Assembly (NCBI GenBank): GCA_947504795.1
Contig: CANNJG010000091.1
Location: 1-7,528, forward strand
Direction of reading: 5' to 3'
Source of the DNA: Legionellaceae bacterium
Lineage (GTDB): Bacteria > Pseudomonadota > Gammaproteobacteria > Legionellales > Legionellaceae
DNA: 7,528 bases
The position numbers were made by a program, and so were the translations under genes. Position 1 is the first letter of the stretch. Each line of letters begins with the position of its first letter. Shown piece after piece: positions 1 through 5,277 of this stretch. The notes below the pieces were generated by a model. That model did no database searches and was not told the origin of the DNA. It saw only the letters and a program-made list of their open reading frames with translations.

Positions 1-622
1 CAACCAAGATGGGGATGATGATATTATCTTGCGCGGCATCAATGGCACCCTGAAGAGCAAGTGCATCCACCGGATGGACAATAGCGGTTTTAAGCGGTTC
101 AAAATTGCTTTTTAATCCAATGAGTTTTTTATACCATGTTCCTTTAGACTCTTTAAGAATGATCTTAGGTAGTTTTACGCGTTTTCTTTTTACTTTCTCT
201 GTAGGCGCAATAACGGTAGCCTTGCCTGAAATGACGCTGACGTTGTGCTGATTAACACAGGTGCACTCTAAATCGATGATATGTTTTTCAGGGTTTTTTT
301 CCAAAACGGTTACTGTAATCGTAATGGTATCACCGGGTACGACCGGGGCGGTGAATTTGAGCGTTTGGCCTAAATAAATCGTACCGGGTCCGGGAAGTTC
401 GGTACCAAGCACGGTCGATATTAAGCAGGCTCCCCACATCCCTTGTGCAATGATTTTATGAAACCTATTCTCTTTTGCATACTCTGGGTCGACGTGCGCT
501 GGATTCACATCACCGGACATCACTGAAAACAGTTGAATATCCTGCAAGGTCACGCTGCGTTTAATGCTCGCCGTATCCCCTATTTTAAGTTCATCGAATG
601 TTTTATTTTCGATAAAAGCCAT
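1..622 (-). CDS. Bifunctional MaoC-type enoyl-CoA hydratase / phosphate acetyl- or butyryltransferase, N-terminal part (truncated by window edge)
   Basis: Translating the minus strand from the ATG at 622 gives 207 codons open to the left edge, so the C-terminal half is missing. Residues about 5-140 are a MaoC-like hot-dog hydratase domain. The motif SGDVNPAH at 36-43 supplies the Asp38/His43 pair that matches the catalytic Asp-x4-His of (R)-specific enoyl-CoA hydratases. A basic linker (KVKRKRVK) follows, and then the start of a phosphotransacetylase domain (AIVHPVDALALQGAIDAA, then IIIPILV). Proteins with this fusion are annotated as enoyl-CoA hydratase plus phosphate acetyl/butyryltransferase; the cytoplasmic substrate is not settled by sequence. 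The start is supported by AGGAG seven bases upstream. The gene lies 21 bases after fabI and is probably co-transcribed with it. An acetate kinase gene often follows in such clusters, but that would be outside the window. Oddity: the usual Ala-His-Gly after the active site reads Ala-Gln-Gly (Gln60). Confidence 0.9.
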   Translation of the reverse strand, partial: MAFIENKTFDELKIGDTASIKRSVTLQDIQLFSVMSGDVNPAHVDPEYAKENRFHKIIAQGMWGACLISTVLGTELPGPGTIYLGQTLKFTAPVVPGDTITITVTVLEKNPEKHIIDLECTCVNQHNVSVISGKATVIAPTEKVKRKRVKLPKIILKESKGTWYKKLIGLKSNFEPLKTAIVHPVDALALQGAIDAAQDNIIIPILV

Positions 623-643
623 GATCCTGCTCCTAGTGTGGCA

Positions 644-1411
644 TCAGCCCATAATGGAATAACCCGAATCAACAAAATAAACTTGACCTGTCATATTTTT
701 AGCAGCATCACTGACTAGAAATGCGGCCAGATTGCCGACATTACCAATATCCACCAAGCGATGCAAAGGAGAGCGTTTTTCGTGGGCATCGATGTACTCA
801 TAAAAATTAGGGATCCCCGAGGCTGCCCGTGTTTGGATCGGCCCAGGAGAGAGGGCATTGACTCTTATGTTTTGGGGGCCTAATTCGTAGGCTAAATATC
901 TGACCGATGATTCTAAGGCAGCTTTAACCACGCCCATTAAATTGTAATTGAGGATGACTTTTTGACTCCCGTAGTAGGTCATCGTTAAAATGCTGCCGCC
1001 ATCTTTCAGCAAAGGGGCAGCATATTTTGCCAATCGAATTAAAGAGTGGCATGAGATATCCATTGCTTCCAAGAATCCATCTTTAGAACAATCAATGAGC
1101 TTTGCATTTAAAGCAATTTTAGGGGCAAAGGCCATGGAGTGAAGCATAAAATCTAATTTACCCCATTGTTTTTCAATCGCTTCGAACAAAGCAATAATTT
1201 CTTCTTCTTTTTGCACATCGCAAGGCAAAATAAGTGAGGCATTTAACTTTACAGCCAAGGGCCGCATAAAAGATTCTGTTTTGGCATCAAGAAAGGTTGT
1301 GATTAATTCTGCGCCAGCTTCATGAAATTTTTCTGCACAGCCATAAGCAATGCTGTGTCCATTGGCTATGCCCGTTACTAATCCTTGTTTGTGTTTAAGA
1401 TCAACTATCAT
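644..1411 (-). CDS. fabI: Enoyl-[acyl-carrier-protein] reductase (NADH), FabI family
   Basis: This 255-residue protein of the short-chain dehydrogenase fold is predicted to reduce trans-2-enoyl-ACP in the last step of each fatty-acid elongation cycle, in the cytoplasm. It carries the divergent FabI nucleotide loop (GLVTGIANGHSIAYG, residues 10-24) in place of the classical TGxxxGxG. The catalytic signature is Tyr146 (in TYYGSQ), Tyr156 and Lys163 (NYNLMGVVK), with the same numbering as E. coli FabI, followed by RVNALSPGPIQTRAASGI (183-200). TYYG and SPGP-x-x-TRAASGI, together with the slightly short length (E. coli has 262), place it with the FabI subgroup that I recall next to MaoC-Pta genes in alphaproteobacteria and Legionella. 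Here too that gene follows 21 bases later. AAAGG lies about seven bases before the ATG and an in-frame TGA directly precedes it, so the start is firm. It may be the cell's main FabI or a second copy dedicated to this cluster; the window cannot tell. Confidence 0.95.
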   Translation of the reverse strand: MIVDLKHKQGLVTGIANGHSIAYGCAEKFHEAGAELITTFLDAKTESFMRPLAVKLNASLILPCDVQKEEEIIALFEAIEKQWGKLDFMLHSMAFAPKIALNAKLIDCSKDGFLEAMDISCHSLIRLAKYAAPLLKDGGSILTMTYYGSQKVILNYNLMGVVKAALESSVRYLAYELGPQNIRVNALSPGPIQTRAASGIPNFYEYIDAHEKRSPLHRLVDIGNVGNLAAFLVSDAAKNMTGQVYFVDSGYSIMG

Positions 1412-1437
1412 TCAATACCTTTATGAATTTGGTTGTC

Positions 1438-1467
1438 ATTTATACTATACAGCGTGTAGGTATAAAT
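1438..1467. repeat. 30-bp inverted repeat over the fabI promoter (possible operator)
   Basis: The two arms, ATTTATAC (1438-1445) and GTATAAAT (1460-1467), are perfect 8-base inverted repeats separated by 14 bases. The left arm overlaps the candidate -10 box of fabI. A second, inner GTATA on the minus strand (from TGTATAGTATA) gives an alternative shorter pairing. The symmetry and placement fit a dimeric repressor site, but the arms are AT-rich and no matching regulator can be named. Confidence 0.45.
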
Positions 1468-1471
1468 TAAA
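1439..1471 (-). promoter_or_regulatory. Candidate promoter of the fabI / MaoC-Pta unit
   Basis: On the minus strand TATAGT (1449-1444) matches the sigma70 -10 consensus at five of six bases. The best -35 is only TTTAAT (1471-1466, three of six, 16-base spacer), preceded by an A8 tract at 1480-1473 that could act as an UP-like element. A second overlapping -10 option is TATAAA at 1444-1439. Transcription would begin about 20-30 bases before the fabI ATG. A promoter is expected here because a terminator-like hairpin lies upstream and the intergenic space is 187 bases. The exact boxes are uncertain. Confidence 0.4.
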
Positions 1472-1536
1472 GTTTTTTTTGCAGGGTAATTTTGTGTTAT
1501 TTTAAATCATTTCGTTAAATTTTAGACGATTAACGC

Positions 1537-1554
1537 AAAACCCCGAGTTCGAGG
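1537..1554 (-). terminator. Short Rho-independent-type terminator after the outer-membrane gene pair
   Basis: Read on the minus strand, CCTCG (1554-1550) pairs with CGGGG (1545-1541) across a four-base AACT loop. This is a five-pair stem with one G-T wobble, followed directly by TTTT (1540-1537). It lies 44 bases after the stop codon at 1599 and before the fabI promoter, where a transcript end is expected. The stem and T-run are short, so termination may be partial. Confidence 0.45.
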
Positions 1555-1598
1555 CGGATTTAAGATTTAATGAGGGATGTTGCGTCAGTTCCTTACCT

Positions 1599-2276
1599 TT
1601 AAAATTTATAAATCAAAGATAATGCACCATCAAACGTAGCATAGTTATTGGTATAGGTTTGTGTTGGAGTCGTTAAGCCTGTTCCGACGCTTGTGAGGGG
1701 ACCATACGTTGTCCATAGCATATCTAAGCGCGCTAGAACGTAGGATGTCAAAGGGGTCGTCCATCCCAGACCGGCTTGAAAGCCGTTTTTGTTGGTAGAG
1801 GTGTTGATATACCCGTAGGTGCCATTATCTTGAATTTGAACATTAGCATTAGCATAGCCAATGATCACATGCCCTTGGAGGCGTTGTGAACATTGATAGC
1901 CAGGTAATAGACGCACGCCGGCATTATAATGCGTGCTTGTTTGGTACGTGGTTGATCCATTCGTGCTATGCGTAATTGCCGCATTTAACCCGGTTGCATT
2001 CCCAAATCCTTCGATATCGATACTCACATGTTCCGATAGATAATAGTTGTAGCCTACAAACCCACCCCCGAGAATACCGAGGTTGCCTAACTGATGGGTT
2101 TCTGTATTAACGATCTGCTGTTCTTTATCCAACAAATTACTGATACCAAGCGATGCGCCAGCATAAAATCCATTAAATGATGTCGATATGTCCGCATCGT
2201 TCATCATGCCGGCGTAACTATGCGCTGTATTGACGAACAGCGTCATGATCACTACTTTGGGGTGGTATAAACGCAT
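1599..2276 (-). CDS. Predicted outer-membrane beta-barrel protein, second member of a tandem paralogous pair
   Basis: This 225-residue protein has an N-terminal export signal: basic residues to Lys7, a short hydrophobic core (VVIMTLFV, 8-15), and likely cleavage after AHSYA, between Ala22 and Gly23. The mature part is rich in Gly, Tyr, Thr and Asn, with alternating hydrophobic stretches and no membrane helix. It ends in IYKF, a C-terminal Phe typical of proteins folded by the BAM machinery. The size fits an eight-stranded OmpA-like or opacity-type barrel in the outer membrane. It aligns without gaps with its neighbour over residues 1-200, with 79 identities by hand count. Shared blocks are THQL (60), GGG-x-VGY (70), YNAGVRLLPG (117), DNG-x-YGYIN (150), NK-x-GFQ-x-GLG (162) and QTYTNN. 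The start has AAGGA six bases upstream. Function is unknown; adhesion, structural or envelope roles are all possible. It is probably transcribed from upstream genes, since I see no promoter in the 73-base spacer. Confidence 0.85.
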   Translation of the reverse strand: MRLYHPKVVIMTLFVNTAHSYAGMMNDADISTSFNGFYAGASLGISNLLDKEQQIVNTETHQLGNLGILGGGFVGYNYYLSEHVSIDIEGFGNATGLNAAITHSTNGSTTYQTSTHYNAGVRLLPGYQCSQRLQGHVIIGYANANVQIQDNGTYGYINTSTNKNGFQAGLGWTTPLTSYVLARLDMLWTTYGPLTSVGTGLTTPTQTYTNNYATFDGALSLIYKF

Positions 2277-2314
2277 AAGCTATCCTTAACTTTGTAAGAT
2301 CCTTTGCCGTTAGG

Positions 2315-2341
2315 GCCATCTCCACCTACGTTTGAGATGGC
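2315..2341. repeat. Perfect 8-bp stem-loop between the two outer-membrane genes
   Basis: GCCATCTC (2315-2322) and GAGATGGC (2334-2341) are exact inverted repeats around an 11-base loop. On the minus-strand transcript the hairpin starts nine bases after the first gene's stop and ends 38 bases before the second gene's ATG. No T-run follows on either strand, so it is not an ordinary intrinsic terminator. It could stabilise the upstream mRNA end, mark a processing site, or be a protein-binding palindrome. Confidence 0.6.
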
Positions 2342-2349
2342 GTATCAAG

Positions 2350-3036
2350 CTAATTAAATTGATACAACACGGTTATATCACCTTCTAATGTACTGATGTT
2401 ATTGGTGTAAGTTTGATAGGCATAGGCCTGAGTATTGTTACCGCCAACAGAATTCAAGGTACCGTAGTAGGTGTAGAGTGCGTCAGCGCGTAGCCATATA
2501 GACCCGAAGATATTTGTTTTCGCACCCAAGCCGCATTGGAAGCCACTTTTGTTTAAGTTTTGGTTGATATAGCCATAGTTACCGTTATCTTTAAGCGTGA
2601 GTTGAAGGTTGGAATACCCTAGAAGAAGATGGCCAATAGTCCCCGAGGATAGCGCCCAGCCCGGAAGGAGGCGAACGCCGGCATTGTATCGGGCTTGTAC
2701 GGTATAACTTAGCGGTGTAGGAAGATACTGCCGTGTTGCACTATTTAAGTTATTCGCATTGATAAAGCCTTCAACACCCAGTTTTAATTTATCGTATAGG
2801 GTAAAATCATACCCGACTAAGCCACCACCGACGATGCCTGCTGCACTTAACTGGTGAGTAGAAAGGGGCGAGGCTGTTGATTCTGAGTCGATTAAATCGG
2901 CAACCCCAATATCTGCACCGAGGTAAATGCCCATATCGTTATCAGAACTCGAGTCATCTCCCATGACGCCAGCGCAGGTGATTTTGGCTGATAAGCAAAA
3001 AATAGCCATTGATAGGATTTGCAACAGCTTTGTCAT
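2350..3036 (-). CDS. Predicted outer-membrane beta-barrel protein, first member of a tandem paralogous pair
   Basis: This is a 228-residue protein when started at the ATG at 3036. The signal peptide is MTKLLQ plus a hydrophobic core (ILSMAIFCLSA), with cleavage predicted after Ala22 (ITCA, then GVMG). The Cys at 21 lacks a proper lipobox, so a lipoprotein is unlikely. An acidic, Ser/Asp-rich spacer (26-34) precedes a Gly/Tyr/Asn-rich region of alternating strands that fits a small outer-membrane barrel. It shares with the downstream gene the blocks YNAGVRLLPG (117-126), DNGNYGYIN (150-158), NKSGFQCGLG (162-171) and QTYTNN (208-213). It ends YQFN, with one Asn after the expected terminal Phe. 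A longer version from 3054 would add six residues, but that ATG has no ribosome-binding site and shifts the gap-free match to the paralogue. The gene begins 28 bases after pgk without a visible terminator, so read-through from the sugar operon is likely. Function is unknown. Confidence 0.85.
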   Translation of the reverse strand: MTKLLQILSMAIFCLSAKITCAGVMGDDSSSDNDMGIYLGADIGVADLIDSESTASPLSTHQLSAAGIVGGGLVGYDFTLYDKLKLGVEGFINANNLNSATRQYLPTPLSYTVQARYNAGVRLLPGWALSSGTIGHLLLGYSNLQLTLKDNGNYGYINQNLNKSGFQCGLGAKTNIFGSIWLRADALYTYYGTLNSVGGNNTQAYAYQTYTNNISTLEGDITVLYQFN

Positions 3037-3043
3037 GTTATGT

Positions 3044-3048
3044 TCCTT
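3044..3048 (-). promoter_or_regulatory. Ribosome-binding site that fixes the start of the first outer-membrane gene
   Basis: AAGGA on the minus strand lies seven bases before the ATG at 3036. It falls inside the first codons of the longer frame from 3054, whose own upstream bases (GTGAATGCGCG) contain no purine-rich site. Confidence 0.75.
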
Positions 3049-3064
3049 AGTCATCGCGCATTCA

Positions 3065-4258
3065 CTAGGTCGTACACGTTTTTTCTGCAGTGCGTTTTTC
3101 TAAAATAGCGACAGCGGGGAGGCGTTTGCCCTCAAGGTATTCTAAAAAGGCACCCCCACCTGTTGAGATGTAAGATAATTGATCCGTCAAATCATATTTG
3201 TCAATCGCAGCGAGGGTGTCGCCTCCTCCGGCAATACTAAAAGCATGGCTATTGGCAATAGCAATCGCGATGGCACGTGTGCCATAGCCAAATTGTGGAA
3301 ATTCAAACACGCCGAGAGGTCCATTCCAAATAATGGTTTTTGCCGTTTCTAATAAAGCAATATAACGGGTAACGGTTTCAGGACCAATGTCCATAATCAT
3401 GTCATCGATCGCAATATGTGCGAGTGTTTTGTTATAGGCAGGACAGGAATCTTGAAACGTTTTACCCACGACCACATCGGTGGGTAAGACAATTTCACAG
3501 CCGGTGGTTTTTGCTAGATCTAAGATGGCCTTAGATTCTTCTAAAAGGTTAGGCTCATATAAGGATACGCCGATTTCTTTGCCGCTGGCTTTTAAAAAAG
3601 TATTGGCAATGCCGCCGCCAGGAATCAATACGTTTACTCGGGTGACCATTTGTTTAAGGAGTGACAATTTGCTTGACGCTTTTGCACCGCCGACGACTGC
3701 AATAATCGGTTTTTCAGGGGCACGAAAAACACGTTCCAATGCGTCCAGTTCACGAAGTAGCAGCGGTCCGGCGACAGCGATGGGCGCATATTGAGCCAGC
3801 CCGTAGGTTGAAGCATGGCAGCGATGTGCGGTACCAAACGCGTCCATCACAAATATATCGCAGAGACTTGCTAATTGTTTGGCTAACCCTGGATCATTGC
3901 TTTGTTCGCCAAGATTAAAGCGGACGTTTTCACAGACAATTAATTGTCCGGGTACCGGATGCACCCCATGTAGATAGTGCTCGACAAAGCTGACAGGGTA
4001 ATTTAAATGCTGGGCTAAATAATTAGCGATAGGCCTCAATGACAATTTCGCGTCGATGTGTCCTTCGACAGGGCGTCCTAAATGTGAAAGAAGAATCACT
4101 GCTGCTCCGGCCGCGAGGGCCATTTTCAAAGTAGGCAATGCCGCCTGTAGGCGTTGATCGCTGGTGATGATGCCATCTTTAATCGGTACATTTAAATCCT
4201 CACGAATGAGGACACGCTTGTTCATTAAGGCAATATCTTGCATACTCATGATGTGCAT
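3065..4258 (-). CDS. pgk: Phosphoglycerate kinase
   Basis: This 397-residue cytoplasmic enzyme transfers phosphate between 1,3-bisphosphoglycerate and ADP. The length is normal for bacterial Pgk. The N-terminal, phosphoglycerate-binding half shows RVLIREDLNVP (15-25, with Asp21 and Asn23), SHLGRP (58-63), ENVRF (110-114) and DAFGTAHR (139-146). The nucleotide-binding half shows VVGGAK with Lys193, WNGPLGVFE (311-319), GGGDT (344-348) and STGGGAFLEYLEGKRLP (365-381). No key residue appears to be missing. Of three closely spaced Met codons (residues 1, 4, 6), the first is chosen because GAGGAG, overlapping the gap stop codon, lies five bases before it. It sits ten bases after gap, and gap supplies its substrate, so co-expression makes sense. 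Pyruvate kinase and aldolase genes, which I would expect next in Legionella or Coxiella, are not here. Confidence 0.98.
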   Translation of the reverse strand: MHIMSMQDIALMNKRVLIREDLNVPIKDGIITSDQRLQAALPTLKMALAAGAAVILLSHLGRPVEGHIDAKLSLRPIANYLAQHLNYPVSFVEHYLHGVHPVPGQLIVCENVRFNLGEQSNDPGLAKQLASLCDIFVMDAFGTAHRCHASTYGLAQYAPIAVAGPLLLRELDALERVFRAPEKPIIAVVGGAKASSKLSLLKQMVTRVNVLIPGGGIANTFLKASGKEIGVSLYEPNLLEESKAILDLAKTTGCEIVLPTDVVVGKTFQDSCPAYNKTLAHIAIDDMIMDIGPETVTRYIALLETAKTIIWNGPLGVFEFPQFGYGTRAIAIAIANSHAFSIAGGGDTLAAIDKYDLTDQLSYISTGGGAFLEYLEGKRLPAVAILEKRTAEKTCTT

Positions 4259-4268
4259 AACTGCTCCT

Positions 4269-5261
4269 CTATAGACTCATCATATACTGTGATGTATCTA
4301 ACATTCGATTGGAAAATCCCCATTCATTATCATACCACGCAATGACTTTAACTAGATTGCCTTGCACTCTTGTTTGCGTAAGATCAAAGATGGCTGATGC
4401 CGGGTAGTGATTAAAGTCACAAGAAACCAGTGGTTCATCGTTAACATGTAGGATATCACTTTTAGCCGCGCGCATGATCGTATTAATTTCTTCAACAGAA
4501 GTAGGACGTTTAGGCGTGAAGGTAAAATCAATGACTGACACGTTGAGGGTTGGAACGCGCATGGCAAAGCCATCTAGGCGCCCTTTAAGCTCGGGCAACA
4601 CCAATCCTACTGCCGCTGCTGCGCCGGTTTTGGTTGGAATAATCGACTGCGTCGCAGAGCGCGCTCGATGAAGATCGTTGTGGTGACCATCCAGGAGTAA
4701 TTGATCTTTAGTGTAAGCATGGATGGTATTTAATAACCCGTATTCTATCCCAATTGCGGCATGTAAGGGTTGGAGCACGGGAGCCAAACAATTGGTCGTG
4801 CAAGATGCATTTGAGACAATAATATCCTGCGCGGTGAGGACCGTATGGTTTACCCCATAGACTACCGTTGCATCGGCATCATGACTGGGGGCAGAAATTA
4901 ACACTTTTTTAGCCCCTGCTGTGATATGAAGCATGGCTTCTGCACGGTGGGTAAAACGCCCCGTGCATTCAAGTACCAGATCCACGCCCAGCGCCTTCCA
5001 GGGTAGGTCTAGAGGATTACGCTGTCCAGTTATGACGATGGGATGATCATCGATGATAAGATGTTGACCGTTAATCGTTACGTCATGTTGAAATCGTCCG
5101 TGGGTACTATCGTAACGCGTCAGATGGGCGGTACTTTTGATCCCCGATGAATCATTAATCGCAACGACTGTAAAATCATTGAGGCGATTGTTTTCAAAAA
5201 TTGAACGAAGAACACACCGGCCAATGCGACCATAACCATTAATTGCAATACGAACTGTCAT
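4269..5261 (-). CDS. gap: Glyceraldehyde-3-phosphate dehydrogenase, type I (GapB/Epd-like branch)
   Basis: This 330-residue cytoplasmic enzyme oxidises glyceraldehyde 3-phosphate with phosphate to 1,3-bisphosphoglycerate. The Rossmann start is INGYGRIGR (7-15), and Asp37 in AIND suggests NAD rather than NADP. The catalytic site is SNASCTTNC with Cys154, and His181 lies in HAYTKDQ. IPTKTGAA and RVPTLNVS are in the catalytic domain, and WYDNEWGFSNRMLDT closes the protein. Parts such as TAHLTRYDSTHGRF and PLVSCDFNHYPASAI resemble erythrose-4-phosphate dehydrogenase (Epd). However, HAYTKDQ and the TGAA phosphate loop are the GAPDH forms, whereas Epd has HSAMHDQ and a different loop. I therefore favour Gap, with Epd activity as the alternative. 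The start is the ATG at 5261, preceded by GGAG at six bases. A TTG ten codons upstream overlaps the tkt end and adds non-conserved residues. Spacing to tkt is 16 bases and to pgk ten. Confidence 0.95.
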   Translation of the reverse strand: MTVRIAINGYGRIGRCVLRSIFENNRLNDFTVVAINDSSGIKSTAHLTRYDSTHGRFQHDVTINGQHLIIDDHPIVITGQRNPLDLPWKALGVDLVLECTGRFTHRAEAMLHITAGAKKVLISAPSHDADATVVYGVNHTVLTAQDIIVSNASCTTNCLAPVLQPLHAAIGIEYGLLNTIHAYTKDQLLLDGHHNDLHRARSATQSIIPTKTGAAAAVGLVLPELKGRLDGFAMRVPTLNVSVIDFTFTPKRPTSVEEINTIMRAAKSDILHVNDEPLVSCDFNHYPASAIFDLTQTRVQGNLVKVIAWYDNEWGFSNRMLDTSQYMMSL

Positions 5262-5267
5262 AAAGGG

Positions 5268-5271
5268 CTCC
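5268..5271 (-). promoter_or_regulatory. Ribosome-binding site that fixes the gap start
   Basis: GGAG on the minus strand, preceded by TTTT, lies six bases before the ATG at 5261 and just after the tkt stop codon (5280-5278). This is the normal spacing for translation of the second gene of an operon, and it argues against the TTG start at 5291. Confidence 0.7.
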
Positions 5272-5277
5272 AAAACT

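Noticed and set aside
1118..1140. Ala at the FabI position equivalent to E. coli Gly93, a site of inhibitor-resistance mutations
   Set aside because: Ala is, as far as I recall, the normal residue in many FabI proteins of this subgroup and in Gram-positive bacteria, so it is not evidence of resistance.
1541..1556. GTTCGA-containing stretch resembling a tRNA T-arm
   Set aside because: The flanking bases do not form a T-stem and no acceptor, D or anticodon arms are present; the stretch is better read as a short terminator hairpin.
2315..2341. Stem-loop as an intrinsic terminator
   Set aside because: There is no run of T after the stem on either strand.
3037..3054. Longer form of the first outer-membrane gene from the ATG at 3054
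   Set aside because: It has no ribosome-binding site, and the AAGGA inside it serves the ATG at 3036. With the shorter start the protein matches its paralogue without gaps, including the signal-peptide cut position.
3480..3794. Plus-strand frame of 104 codons inside pgk
   Set aside because: It is antisense to a fully conserved gene, shows no family features or ribosome-binding site, and is explained as a shadow of the pgk codons. Smaller antisense frames in fabI, gap and tkt were rejected for the same reason.
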